A stretch of DNA of 34,058 nt from Oscillospiraceae bacterium (GTDB lineage Bacteria; Bacillota; Clostridia; Oscillospirales; Oscillospiraceae), in contig JAFSRZ010000034.1 in NCBI GenBank assembly GCA_017445875.1, positions 1-34,058 of the forward strand, read 5' to 3'. Under the pieces are notes generated by a model. That model saw only the letters and a list, made by a program, of their open reading frames with translations. It did no database searches and was not told the DNA's origin. The translations under genes were made by a program, and so were the position numbers. Of the stretch, positions 7,919 through 16,560 are shown one piece after another; position 1 is the first letter of the stretch; every line of letters starts with the position of its first letter.

Positions 7919-8835
7919 TCCGTGTACTCCTCCCGGAACTGACGGATATTCACCAGTGACAACGCCTCCAAGAGTGCGTTCAAATCGTCAAGGCCGTAAT
8001 AGTCCAGTTCAATGCGTCCCTTCTTGCGCCCGTTGACAATCCGAACGCCGCGCCCTAATTTCGCCGACAGTTCCTTTTGTGCCTCGGTCGTGTAGTCGAT
8101 GTCCTTCGGGTCGTCGAGCATTTCCTTCTTGACGATGATTTCCGGCTTTTTGCGCTGTGCCGTTTTCATCTTTGCGAGTTGTTCCGTCTGCCGCACGGAA
8201 AGCCCGCCGTCCATGACCTCTTTCGCGGCCTCCTCCTGCAAGTCGGACGGCAACGGGATTAACGCCCGTGCGTGTCCGGCTGTCAGTTTCCCTTCCTCGA
8301 CGAATACCCGCACAGCGTCCGACAGGTCAAGCAACCGTAACGCGTTCGCCACCGCGCTTCGGGACTTCCCCACCCGCTTCGACACTTCCTCCTGTGTCAT
8401 GTGGTACAAGTCCATTAATGTCTTGAATCCGGCGGCCTCCTCCATGGGGTTCAAATCTTCCCGCTGTAGATTCTCAATCATGGCGAGTTCGGCGGCGGTC
8501 TGGTCGTCGGCCTCCACGATGATGACCGGAACTTTGTCCAGTCCCGCCATACGGGCGGCGCGCCAGCGACGTTCCCCGGCGATAATCTGATAGTAGCCGG
8601 AATCCAGTTTCCGGACGGTCAGCGGCTGTAAAATGCCGTGTTCACGGATGGAGTCGGCTAACTCCGCCAGCGCTTCGGGGTCGAAATTTTTGCGCGGCTG
8701 TCCGCTGTTGGTCTCCACGTTCATGAGCGGCACTGTGGTCATTTGACCGTTTTCGGGTTCACTGTCCGACATGAACACGCTTTCCCCCAACAGCGCCCCC
8801 AGTCCGCGGCCTAAACCGGACGGTTTTTTCAGCAT
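7915..8835 (-). CDS. parB: Chromosome-partitioning protein ParB
   Basis: A 306-residue CTP-dependent DNA clamp that loads at parS and spreads to build the origin-segregation complex. Seen: an N-terminal ParA-interacting peptide (LGRGLGALLG, residues 8-17), the CTP-binding GERRWRA box (87-93), the second CTP box ENLQREDLNPMEEA (121-134), the helix-turn-helix (about 147-168) that reads parS, and a C-terminal dimerisation domain. The canonical parS sites nearby fit ParB rather than the Noc paralogue. The start ATG overlaps the parA stop by one base (TAATG), and the stop overlaps the next gene (ATGA). Confidence 0.97.
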   Translation of the reverse strand: MLKKPSGLGRGLGALLGESVFMSDSEPENGQMTTVPLMNVETNSGQPRKNFDPEALAELADSIREHGILQPLTVRKLDSGYYQIIAGERRWRAARMAGLDKVPVIIVEADDQTAAELAMIENLQREDLNPMEEAAGFKTLMDLYHMTQEEVSKRVGKSRSAVANALRLLDLSDAVRVFVEEGKLTAGHARALIPLPSDLQEEAAKEVMDGGLSVRQTEQLAKMKTAQRKKPEIIVKKEMLDDPKDIDYTTEAQKELSAKLGRGVRIVNGRKKGRIELDYYGLDDLNALLEALSLVNIRQFREEYTE

Positions 8836-9602
8836 TACATGTCACTCCTTCCCTGTTTCCGTAAAAACTCCTCTGCCAACGCCCGATAGGCGATTGTCCC
8901 GCGACAGAGGGGGTCATAGACAGTAATGGGTTCGCCGTGGCTTGGAGCCTCCGACAGACGCACGTTCCGGGGAATGACTGTGGCGTACACTTTGCCGGGG
9001 AAATAGCGTTTGACTTCCTGCGCCACCTGCATGGCAAGATTCGTCCGCGTGTCGTACATGGTCATGAGGACGCCTTCCAGTTCCAGACGCGGATTCAGGG
9101 AACGCCGCACCAGTCGAACAGTGTTCATCAAGTCGGAAAGCCCCTCCAGCGCGAAATACTCGGCTTGCACGGGGACAAGGATACTGTCAGCGGCGCAAAG
9201 AGCATTCAGCGTGAGCAGTTCGAGAGACGGCGGACAGTCAATGAAAATGAAATCGTACTGTTCCGCGACCTGTGACAGCGCGGTTTTCAAAAGAAATTCC
9301 CGGCGTTCCATGCCGATTAACTCAATAGCCGCCCCTGCAAGGGCATTGTTAGACGGCAACACGTCGCCGCAAGCGGTACGGGAAATCACGTCCGTGATAG
9401 AGGGAATATCCGTCAGGACGCCATAGACGCCTGTAGAGGCGTCTTTATCGACACCCATGCCAGACGTGGAATTGGCCTGCGGGTCGAAGTCACACAACAA
9501 GACACGTTTTCCGGTTTCGACTAATGCGGCGGTGAGGTTGACACAAGTCGTAGTTTTCCCGACGCCGCCTTTCTGATTGACAACCGCGATTGTTTTACAC
9601 AA
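8835..9602 (-). CDS. parA: Chromosome-partitioning ATPase ParA (Soj)
   Basis: A 255-residue Walker-type ATPase that forms DNA-bound dimers and works with ParB in origin segregation and initiation control. Seen: the deviant Walker A KGGVGKTT starting near residue 11, a DFDPQANST segment (switch I/A'), and Walker B IFIDCPPSLELLTLNAL. The start is TTG 9602, giving (M)CKTIAVVNQKGG as in most Soj proteins. A GGGTGAT site lies just upstream, and the longer frame would run through the promoter at 9634-9662. First gene of the segregation operon. Confidence 0.97.
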   Translation of the reverse strand: MCKTIAVVNQKGGVGKTTTCVNLTAALVETGKRVLLCDFDPQANSTSGMGVDKDASTGVYGVLTDIPSITDVISRTACGDVLPSNNALAGAAIELIGMERREFLLKTALSQVAEQYDFIFIDCPPSLELLTLNALCAADSILVPVQAEYFALEGLSDLMNTVRLVRRSLNPRLELEGVLMTMYDTRTNLAMQVAQEVKRYFPGKVYATVIPRNVRLSEAPSHGEPITVYDPLCRGTIAYRALAEEFLRKQGRSDM

Positions 9603-9633
9603 AAAAATCACCCGCTTTCGTGTTAGCGATTCT

Positions 9634-9662
9634 ATTATAGCAACGCCGACACATTCTTGCAA
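9634..9662 (-). promoter_or_regulatory. Promoter of the parA operon
   Basis: On the minus strand, TTGCAA (9657-9662) and TATAAT (9634-9639) are separated by 17 bases. The nearest parS begins 32 bases upstream of the -35 box, so ParB binding could influence transcription. Confidence 0.75.
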
Positions 9663-9694
9663 GGGCGGATTCACAAAAAATCAAGGCTCCCCAA

Positions 9695-9710
9695 TGTTTC
9701 ACGTGAAACA
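9695..9710. promoter_or_regulatory. parS centromere site
   Basis: A perfect TGTTTCACGTGAAACA palindrome upstream of the parA promoter, within the first copy of the 35-bp repeat. Confidence 0.95.
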
Positions 9711-9743
9711 AAAGAAAGCCTTGCGGAACGCCTGCTACCTCAA

Positions 9744-9759
9744 TGTTTCACGTGAAACA
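9744..9759. promoter_or_regulatory. parS centromere site
   Basis: A perfect TGTTTCACGTGAAACA palindrome within the second repeat copy, 49 bases from the previous site. Confidence 0.95.
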
Positions 9760-9785
9760 AAAGAAAGCCTTGCGGCGTTGTCCGC

Positions 9786-9837
9786 TATCCGGGAATGTAG
9801 CCCGGTAGCGTCGCCCGTTATCCGAGAATGTAGCCCG
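9786..9837. repeat. 19-bp imperfect repeat at the GH13 gene 3' end
   Basis: The last codons of the GH13 gene (9819-9837) recur with one mismatch at 9786-9804, just past the stop. In the minus strand both copies read as a G-Y-I-(L/P)-G-like ending, suggesting a small tail duplication. Confidence 0.8.
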
Positions 9838-11686
9838 TAAGCGGCGGGACTTTCAGGCAAAGCCGCTGGTCTTGCACAACATAGAATTTCTGCCCGGTCA
9901 GAAGGTCGTGCGCCTCAGAACCGCCTAACCAGTCAATCATAATTTCCCACTCGTAGTCTCCGGCGTTGACGACAAGCGCCGTGTATTCGGCGTGCTTCTT
10001 CCGCGCAAAGGCCAGAATCGGCCCCGATGTGTAGAGCCAGTGCAAGTCGCCACGTTGTAACGAAACCCGTTCGTGACGCAGACGCCCTAACGCCGCGAAA
10101 TGCCGCTGAAGGTCGTTCTCCTGATGTCCCCATGGATACGTACCACGGTTGAACGGGTCCTCCCATCCCTCCATGCCGCATTCGTCGCCATAGTAGACCG
10201 TCGGCGAACCCGGAAACGCGTACAGTATCATAGCCGCCAGACGCACTAACGCCAGTCCGCGCCGCCGCTCGTCCGGCGATAACCGATATCTTGCACAGGC
10301 GTCTTTGGAATCCGGGTGACGCGTCGCGCCTAACTCTGTCAAAATCCGTGCCGTGTCGTGTGTGCCTAAAAAGTTCATAGCCGAGTTGAACGCCGCCGCC
10401 GGATAGTTTTCCCGCAACGTCTCCAAACTCTCCCGGAAGCGGTCGGCGTCGCCGCCGCGCAGATAGTCCAGAACCGCGCTTCGGAACGGGTAATTCATCA
10501 CGCCGTGCAACTCGCTTCCCAAGAAGTAACGCCGCCGCTGTGAGTACGCAATCTTGTTACTCGCGTCCTCCCAGACTTCGCCTATCAGCACCGCGTAAGA
10601 CGCCGTCTCGTGCATGACTGTCCGAATGTGTTCTATGAAGCTGTCTGGGAGTTCGTCGGCGACATCCAGACGCCACCCCGACGCCCCCGCCCGTAACCAG
10701 TGCCGGACGACGGAATCCTGATTCCAGATAATATAATTCTGGTAACTCTGATTCTCTTCGAGTGTGTCGGGCAATGTGTGAATGCCCCACCACGCCGTGT
10801 ACTCGTCCGGCCACTTCTGGAATTTGTACCACTCATAATAGGGGCTGTCCTTGCTCTGATACGCGCCCGGCTCCGGGTACCATCCATCCATGTTGAAGTA
10901 GCGGCTCTGTGACCCCGTATGACTGAACACGCCATCCAGTATGACACGCATGCCGCGCCGGTTCGCCTCTATGCACATTTCCCGGAAATCCTCCTCCGTG
11001 CCGAGCATGGGGTCAATGTGCATATAGTCCGCCGTGTTGTAGCGGTGGTTCGACGCCGATTCAAAAATAGGGTTCAAATATATCGTCGATACGCCCAGTT
11101 CCGCCAGATAGTCCATTTTGGACGTAATCCCCTTGAGCGAACCGCCGAAAAAGTCACGATTCCATACGCCGTCCGGCGGATTGTACACGGGCTGGTCCTC
11201 CCAGTTCTCGTGAACCCAGCGGTTCCCAATCATGCCTTCCGGGTTCGGAATGTCCAGACGGCAGAATCTGTCCGGGAAAATCTGATATGTCACGCCCGCG
11301 CCGAACCAGAACGGCGTATGGCTTTTCTGGTATACGGTCATCTGCCACGGCTCTATTTTGTTGTCGCTGCGGTATCCGGTGCGGTCGAGGTCACACCCTG
11401 AACCGTCGTCGCGCCAGAGTTTGAAGTAGTACCAGACCAGTTGCGGCTCCGACGGTGCCGGGAAACTCGCGTAAAAACGCACGCGGTCGCCGTCTATGGC
11501 CTGCGGGTATAGTTCGGTCTTGAACTTCTCGCCGGTGTAATCGTTCTTCATCATGACGGCGCAATGGGTAAAGCCCTCACTCTGTAGAGGCCGACAGCGT
11601 AAGATGATGTTTTGTCCGCACTCGACCGCGCCGAATGGCTCCTTGCAGTGAATGCTACGGGAATCAAATACAAAAGACTCACTCAT
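9818..11686 (-). CDS. GH13 alpha-glucan hydrolase (neopullulanase/cyclomaltodextrinase type)
   Basis: A 622-residue cytosolic glycoside hydrolase family 13 enzyme likely to cleave alpha-1,4 (and perhaps alpha-1,6) bonds in imported maltodextrins, cyclodextrins or pullulan fragments. Layout: an N-terminal beta-sandwich resembling CBM34 (about 1-115), then the (beta/alpha)8 barrel and a C-terminal beta domain. Conserved regions: DGVFSHTG (251-258), GWRLDVADE with nucleophile Asp341, GEVWED with acid/base Glu370, and FLGTHDT with Asp444. No signal peptide is present. An ideal GGAGAT ribosome site precedes ATG 11686. It is downstream of the PBP2 gene, behind a long hairpin, so it may be separately expressed. 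Exact substrate cannot be read from sequence alone. Confidence 0.93.
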   Translation of the reverse strand: MSESFVFDSRSIHCKEPFGAVECGQNIILRCRPLQSEGFTHCAVMMKNDYTGEKFKTELYPQAIDGDRVRFYASFPAPSEPQLVWYYFKLWRDDGSGCDLDRTGYRSDNKIEPWQMTVYQKSHTPFWFGAGVTYQIFPDRFCRLDIPNPEGMIGNRWVHENWEDQPVYNPPDGVWNRDFFGGSLKGITSKMDYLAELGVSTIYLNPIFESASNHRYNTADYMHIDPMLGTEEDFREMCIEANRRGMRVILDGVFSHTGSQSRYFNMDGWYPEPGAYQSKDSPYYEWYKFQKWPDEYTAWWGIHTLPDTLEENQSYQNYIIWNQDSVVRHWLRAGASGWRLDVADELPDSFIEHIRTVMHETASYAVLIGEVWEDASNKIAYSQRRRYFLGSELHGVMNYPFRSAVLDYLRGGDADRFRESLETLRENYPAAAFNSAMNFLGTHDTARILTELGATRHPDSKDACARYRLSPDERRRGLALVRLAAMILYAFPGSPTVYYGDECGMEGWEDPFNRGTYPWGHQENDLQRHFAALGRLRHERVSLQRGDLHWLYTSGPILAFARKKHAEYTALVVNAGDYEWEIMIDWLGGSEAHDLLTGQKFYVVQDQRLCLKVPPLTGYILG

Positions 11687-11717
11687 GGGGTATCTCCTTC
11701 CTTGGTGCCGAAATCGG

Positions 11718-11748
11718 ACAGGGAACCGGACAGAATCCGGTTCCCTGT
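11718..11748 (-). terminator. Long hairpin between PBP2 and GH13 genes
   Basis: A perfect 13-bp inverted repeat (11718-11730 with 11736-11748) with a five-base loop lies 29 bases after the PBP2 stop. No real T run follows on either strand, so it may be a weak terminator, an attenuator or an mRNA-stabilising stem. Confidence 0.55.
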
Positions 11749-11776
11749 GTCAAGCGCTATGTGAACCGGCGTTGTA

Positions 11777-14041
11777 TTACGGAAGCAGTTGATTTTCACC
11801 GGTAATAACGGCGTACGTGGGTTCTTTCTCGAAGTACGCGTTAATGATGTTGACGGCGGTCGGGGCCAAGTGCGCGCCCGCCGCGCCCTGTTCGATAACC
11901 ATGCCAATGGCGATTTCCGGCTCATAGTACGGGGCGAAACAGACAAACACGCCGTTGTTGGTACGTCCCGCACCTAACTGCGCCGTACCGGTTTTCGCGC
12001 CCGCGTCTACCACGCAGTCCTGAAAGTAGCGGTCAAGCGAGGTCAGTACCAGATTCCGCATGCCGGTTTTTACGGCTTTCAGGTTCGTTGTCGAAATGTC
12101 AATGACATTCATGGGGGTTGTGTCGCCGACGGCTAACACTTCACTGTTGTCATAGGATTTGACGCATTTGAGTAAATGCGCCTTGCAGTGTTTCCCGCCT
12201 GAAACAAGTGTCGCTATATAGTTTGCCAGTTGCAAGGGAGTATAAATCTGGTTGGACTGTCCGAACGCCGCCCACGGGGCTTGGTCTTGCCCGACTGGAT
12301 TTGTGGCGCGTTGTCCGGTGGTGTCGCCGGTCTCGATTCCGGTATGCTCGCCGAGGCCAAACTGCTGTAACCAGAAATTCAGGGTGTTCAGCCCCATGCG
12401 GTATCCCATCTCCGCGAAGAACACGTTACAGGAATTTGTGATTGCCTGCGTAATCGTCTGGCGTCCGTGACCGGAGAGGTGCCAGCAGTTGGCGTACGCG
12501 TTTGTGCCGGGATACGTCCAGCGCCCGCCGTCATAGTAACGCTCGTTCAGGCCGATTTTCCCGGACTGTAGCGCGGCAATCGCCGTGGCGGGTTTGAGTG
12601 TCGAGCCGGGCGGGTACGCGCTCATTGTAACACGGTTGATTAACGGCTTTGCGGGGTTGTCGCTGAGTGACTTGTACTTTTTGGCGTCGTAATAGTCCGT
12701 GGGCTGGAATGTCGGATAGGACGCCATAGCCAGTATTTCGCCGGTGCCGACTTTCACAACCGCCACACCCGCGCCGCGTTTGTCGCTCCCGTCCTGCGCG
12801 TTCATGGCCTCCACGCCGTCGCGTAAAGCGTCCTCCACTTTCGCCTGAAAGTCAAGGTCGATTGTCAGTTCCACAGTCGCGCCGGGCTGGGGCGTACGGG
12901 AATAGTATTCGCCCGTGACCTTGCCTTCCTCGCTGACTGACAGTACGCGGCGTCCGTTCTTGCCCTGTAGATACTGTTCAAACGCCGCCTCGACGCCGCT
13001 TCTGCCGATTATCGCGTCAAGCGGGTAATCCTTGTAAAGCGGGTTCTCCAAGTCCTCCTGAAACAGACTGCTGACGTTGCCCAGAATATGCGCGGCGCGT
13101 GTGGTCTCGTACTTGCGCACCGACGAATTAACGACTTTCACGCCGACAAAATTTCCGTCCGACAACATGGAGATAAACGGCGTGTCGATGTTCTCCGTGA
13201 GGATATAGGAACTGTTGTCGCCGAGTGTCTGACGCTGTTTGAGTTCGTAGCGGATACCGACAACTTTCCGGGCGTCGGCGGGGGCGTAGTCCTCCGGGAT
13301 TTCCATGTCCTCGCGCATCCAGCCCAAAACCATATCCGCCGTAACCCCGGCGTCCGCCAAGAGTTCGGAAGTCAGCAAGTCCGGCGAAAGCCGCTCCATG
13401 AGCGTCTTTTTGTCGGGGACGTAGACCCCGGACGTGTCCGGACTGCCTTTGAGAAGTTTCTTGACTTTGCCCTTGAAATCTTCGGGTTCCTGCGCGGCGG
13501 CTTCGGCCTCCGCGGCGGCGGCCTCCTCCAAGTCGGTCGTGTCGACAAGGGCGCGGTGGTTCAACAGATATTCCCCTATCACTTCGCGGCTCGCCTTAAA
13601 GTTTGTCAAGTACCGCAACAGTCGCCGCCGCTGTGCCTTCGATACCTCGTCCACCGTGAACGAAAACGGCTCCGCTTTCGTAATGGGCAAGGTGTCCGCC
13701 CACGCCCGTTCCTGCTCCTCAAACAGATTCAGCAGACGCAAAATGGCGGCGTTCTGGTCCTCGTCCTTTTTGAGCAGCGCCGGGTCAAAAGTCAGGTCGT
13801 AGGCGGACGCGTTGGAAATCAGTGTCGTTCCGTTGCGGTCGGTCACAATGCCGCGTGAGGCCTTAATCGTCTCCGTACGCACAATCGAGCGCGTCGACTG
13901 GCTCAAATACTCCTCGTGGTGAATCACCTGTGTATTGTACAGGACGCCGAAAAACAACAGCATGACAGTGGCGATACCGCCCGCAAGCAGAAACAGGCGT
14001 CCCATCCGCACCGGGGATTCGTTGTCTCTGTGATAGCTCAA
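11777..14041 (-). CDS. Class B penicillin-binding protein 2 (MrdA-like transpeptidase)
   Basis: A 754-residue monofunctional D,D-transpeptidase of the elongation machinery that cross-links peptidoglycan outside the cell. Layout: a short cytosolic tail, a transmembrane helix (about 15-36), a dimerisation/pedestal region (50-380, with an Ala/Glu-rich insert near 170-200), and the transpeptidase domain. Active-site motifs: STLK (480-483), SCN (537-539), KTG (683-685). The start is TTG 14041, preceded by a GGGGGT purine run; the next in-frame ATG would shorten the cytosolic tail. It follows mreC and mreD in the same direction, the usual arrangement for the rod-shape PBP2. It is longer than typical MrdA, mostly through the pedestal insert. 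Confidence 0.93.
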   Translation of the reverse strand: MSYHRDNESPVRMGRLFLLAGGIATVMLLFFGVLYNTQVIHHEEYLSQSTRSIVRTETIKASRGIVTDRNGTTLISNASAYDLTFDPALLKKDEDQNAAILRLLNLFEEQERAWADTLPITKAEPFSFTVDEVSKAQRRRLLRYLTNFKASREVIGEYLLNHRALVDTTDLEEAAAAEAEAAAQEPEDFKGKVKKLLKGSPDTSGVYVPDKKTLMERLSPDLLTSELLADAGVTADMVLGWMREDMEIPEDYAPADARKVVGIRYELKQRQTLGDNSSYILTENIDTPFISMLSDGNFVGVKVVNSSVRKYETTRAAHILGNVSSLFQEDLENPLYKDYPLDAIIGRSGVEAAFEQYLQGKNGRRVLSVSEEGKVTGEYYSRTPQPGATVELTIDLDFQAKVEDALRDGVEAMNAQDGSDKRGAGVAVVKVGTGEILAMASYPTFQPTDYYDAKKYKSLSDNPAKPLINRVTMSAYPPGSTLKPATAIAALQSGKIGLNERYYDGGRWTYPGTNAYANCWHLSGHGRQTITQAITNSCNVFFAEMGYRMGLNTLNFWLQQFGLGEHTGIETGDTTGQRATNPVGQDQAPWAAFGQSNQIYTPLQLANYIATLVSGGKHCKAHLLKCVKSYDNSEVLAVGDTTPMNVIDISTTNLKAVKTGMRNLVLTSLDRYFQDCVVDAGAKTGTAQLGAGRTNNGVFVCFAPYYEPEIAIGMVIEQGAAGAHLAPTAVNIINAYFEKEPTYAVITGENQLLP

Positions 14042-14106
14042 TGCACATACCCCCTTTCAAGTCAAGAACAGTGTAACATGTTTTGCGCGATAACACAAGC
14101 GAAAAT

Positions 14107-14637
14107 TCAGGCCATGCCCTTGTGCATTTCCTCATAGCGTGTTCTGTCGGCGACGAGCCGGAAAAGAAGCGTCATCAGGGGCGAGACAATCGGCACCGTC
14201 ACGAAAAATTCCCGGAGCGTGAGATGTAGTCCGGTCATCCACGGGGACGGGTCGCCCCAAGTCCAGAACAGGAAGCAGTGGAAGAAACCGTTGAGCGCGA
14301 ACGCAATCGCCGAGACCGCGTACGAACACAGCAAACCCGCCGGAAGCAGTTCCCGCGAGAGAAAAGAGGCTATCATCGCCGCAACCGGAAACGAGAGTGT
14401 GTAGAAGCACGGCAGACTTTCGGGTAGAAGCAGGTCACAAAATACGCCCATGAGAACCGCGAACGCCCCGCCAAAGCCGGGAGAATCCATCGTGGCGGGA
14501 ATCACAGCCAAGAGCGGATATAAAAACGGAATCACGCCCAGAAAATGGATATGTTGCGCGAAACTCTGCACCGTGAAGCAGAGTAACGCCGCAAGCAAAT
14601 AGAGTGTCCACTTGAAAATGACGGCGTTTCGGAACAT
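14107..14637 (-). CDS. mreD: Rod shape-determining protein MreD
   Basis: A 176-residue integral membrane protein of the elongasome that partners MreC and PBP2/RodA. Five to six hydrophobic helices span nearly the whole length (for example 8-27, 32-50, 55-72, 75-95, 100-125, 140-162), with few charged residues. Family identity rests on size, topology and the position between mreC and PBP2. A GGGAGG site precedes ATG 14637. The PBP2 start lies 65 bases downstream of its stop. Confidence 0.88.
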   Translation of the reverse strand: MFRNAVIFKWTLYLLAALLCFTVQSFAQHIHFLGVIPFLYPLLAVIPATMDSPGFGGAFAVLMGVFCDLLLPESLPCFYTLSFPVAAMIASFLSRELLPAGLLCSYAVSAIAFALNGFFHCFLFWTWGDPSPWMTGLHLTLREFFVTVPIVSPLMTLLFRLVADRTRYEEMHKGMA

Positions 14638-14653
14638 GTACAGCCCTCCCTTC

Positions 14654-15496
14654 TCAAGTGACGATATCGAACGATTTGATAATAGCGACCTGTGTCAGTC
14701 CGCTGACGTTGGACTGTGGCGTCAGAATGGCGTACGGCGCGGAGCCGGAATCGTTGAGGCGTACTTCGTCAATGGTGCCGATGACCAGCCCGGACGGGTA
14801 GTAGCCGCCCACGCCGGATGTCACGACAAGGTCTCCGGCGAGCAGCCGACTGTCAGCCGGGAGATAGTCAAGCCGGACTTGCCCCTTTTCCATGAGGGCA
14901 AATTCCCCTTTCAGGACGCCTAATTCTTTTGTGCGGAACACTTGCGCCCCGATAGACGTGTCAGTGTCAATGAGTGTCCGCATGGTTGACCAGTTCGACC
15001 CGGCGCGCTCAATCACGCCGACTAAAGCCCCCGTCGGGTCAATCACGCAGTCGCCGACTTCGACGCCGTGGTCAGTCCCATTGTCGAGCGTGACAGCGGA
15101 AGTCCAGTTCGATACCGTGTACTCCGTAATTAACGCGGTTTCCAAGTCGGACAAATCGCGGCGCTGTTGGCGTAAGCCTAACCATTCGCGGAGACGGCGG
15201 TTTTCCTCGCTGTCATTCTCCGCCTGACGGATAGCCGCTTCCATATCGGCAATTTGTTTTCTGAGCGCGGCGTTTTCCTCTTCCAGTTGCGTCACGTCGC
15301 GGCGGTGGATTTCGCGGTCATTGAACCAGAGCGCGAACTTACTGCCAGCCGCACGGAAGGGCGTGGCAAGCATGTTGACGGCGTTTTCGGGTATGGACGA
15401 CGCCGCACCCGTCAGGGACGCCGCCGCCAGCAGTGCCGACAAAATCGCCGCGACCAGTAGTAACCAAAGCCCGTTATTTCTGAAAAAGTCATTCAT
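14654..15496 (-). CDS. mreC: Rod shape-determining protein MreC
   Basis: A 280-residue bitopic protein that organises the cell-elongation complex and activates PBP2. Layout: a short N terminus, one transmembrane helix (about 8-30), a coiled coil (about 60-100; QLEEENAALRKQIADMEAAI), then two beta-barrel subdomains typical of MreC (VIDPTGALVGVIERAG, VVTSGVGGYYPSGLVIGTI). ATG 15496 follows an AGGAACAGGA site and is preferred to the longer frame. No mreB is next to it: the upstream gene is maf, 28 bases away. Confidence 0.95.
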   Translation of the reverse strand: MNDFFRNNGLWLLLVAAILSALLAAASLTGAASSIPENAVNMLATPFRAAGSKFALWFNDREIHRRDVTQLEEENAALRKQIADMEAAIRQAENDSEENRRLREWLGLRQQRRDLSDLETALITEYTVSNWTSAVTLDNGTDHGVEVGDCVIDPTGALVGVIERAGSNWSTMRTLIDTDTSIGAQVFRTKELGVLKGEFALMEKGQVRLDYLPADSRLLAGDLVVTSGVGGYYPSGLVIGTIDEVRLNDSGSAPYAILTPQSNVSGLTQVAIIKSFDIVT

Positions 15497-15524
15497 AAAT
15501 TCCTGTTCCTCCCGTGCGGAAATG

Positions 15525-16091
15525 TCAGAGCAGGCGCAAGCCAAATTCGGAAAGCATGCCGTCCAGAAGCGGGAGCGGCAGTCCGATTACGTTCGACACG
15601 TCGCCGTCCACGCGTTCGACGAGCAAGATACCGCGTCCCTGTAAGCCGTACGCCCCGGCCTTGTCCATGGGTTCTCCTGTTGCGATATAGCGCAGAAGCG
15701 TTTCACGCGACGCCGGGCGGAACGTGACATCCGTCGCCTCCGAACGCGTCAGGAAACGCATGTCCTGCCGGACAGTGACGCCCGTGCAAACAAGGTGTCG
15801 CCGTCCCTGTAGAGCGGTCAACATGCGCAAGGCGTCGGCTTCGCTGTGGGGCTTGCCGAGGCGGAGACCGTCTAAAAACACCATTGTGTCCGCCGTCACA
15901 ATGAGTTCGTCGGGCGCGGCGGGGACGGCTTGCGCTTTTTGCAACGACAACGCCTCCACGGTTTCACGCGGGGAGAGGCCGTCCGGGACATGTTCGGTCA
16001 CGGCGGGAACCCGGACAATAAAATCTGTCATGCCGGCTTGCCGGAGCAGGTCACGCCGTCGCGGAGAACCGGAACCCAATACCAGTTTCAC
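15525..16091 (-). CDS. maf: Maf-like nucleoside triphosphate pyrophosphatase
   Basis: A 188-residue house-cleaning pyrophosphatase of the Maf/YhdE family that hydrolyses dTTP, UTP and modified pyrimidine triphosphates. Seen: the N-terminal LGSGSPRRRDLL signature, catalytic base motif TADTMV (Asp in the middle), and DKAGAYGLQG near residue 142. A GAGGAA ribosome site overlaps the dut stop region. Gene order dut-maf-mreCD-PBP2 groups two nucleotide-sanitising enzymes with cell-elongation genes. The older septum-inhibitor name reflects overexpression effects. Confidence 0.95.
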   Translation of the reverse strand: MKLVLGSGSPRRRDLLRQAGMTDFIVRVPAVTEHVPDGLSPRETVEALSLQKAQAVPAAPDELIVTADTMVFLDGLRLGKPHSEADALRMLTALQGRRHLVCTGVTVRQDMRFLTRSEATDVTFRPASRETLLRYIATGEPMDKAGAYGLQGRGILLVERVDGDVSNVIGLPLPLLDGMLSEFGLRLL

Positions 16092-16100
16092 ATTGTTTCC

Positions 16101-16532
16101 TCACTTTCCGGTGGAACCGAATCCGCCCCGGTCGGGCGCGGACAGGCGTCCCACGGTCTCGAACCGTAGCACGGGCTGATTGCGCACAATCCGAAACTGA
16201 CAGATTCTCGAACCCTTGTCAATCGTGACATCCCGCGTGGCGTACGCCGGAAACATCCATTCGTCGGTGTCGCCGCGATAGGAATTGTCAATGACGCCCA
16301 TGGAGTTTGTCTGTAGAATGCCGTAGTTCCGAAATGTCGAACTGCGCGGGACAATATGCGCCTCGTAGCCGTCGGGCAGGGCAATCGCCACGCCCAGCGG
16401 AATCAGGCAAAAACTCCCGGCGGACATCGTGACCGTTTCGGCGGTATAGAGGTCAACCCAGTCGGATTTCCCGCCGATACAGCCGAGTTCCGGCAGGCCG
16501 TCCGCAAGATAGCGGACATAAATTGTTTCCAT
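16101..16532 (-). CDS. dut: Trimeric dUTPase (dUTP diphosphatase)
   Basis: A 143-residue enzyme that splits dUTP into dUMP and pyrophosphate, keeping uracil out of DNA and feeding dTMP synthesis. Conserved motifs of the trimeric class are present: DLYTAE (motif 1, somewhat divergent from AGxD), PRSST (motif 2), MGVIDNSYRGD with catalytic Asp (motif 3), and the arginine/P-loop-like C-terminal DRGGFGSTG (motif 5). Length is normal. It ends 9 bases before maf. I see no clear sigma-A promoter in the GC-rich gap upstream. Confidence 0.92.
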   Translation of the reverse strand: METIYVRYLADGLPELGCIGGKSDWVDLYTAETVTMSAGSFCLIPLGVAIALPDGYEAHIVPRSSTFRNYGILQTNSMGVIDNSYRGDTDEWMFPAYATRDVTIDKGSRICQFRIVRNQPVLRFETVGRLSAPDRGGFGSTGK

Positions 16533-16560
16533 AAAGTCTCCCTCTGTCGCCTTGCGGTGA

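Larger units (their letters stand above)
9692..9775. repeat. Tandem 35-bp repeat carrying two parS sites
   Basis: A 35-base block at 9692-9726 is repeated exactly at 9741-9775, 49 bases apart. Each copy contains a parS palindrome followed by AAAGAAAGCCTTGCGG. The duplication extends well past parS, so it arose by copying a segment rather than by chance. Confidence 0.9.
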
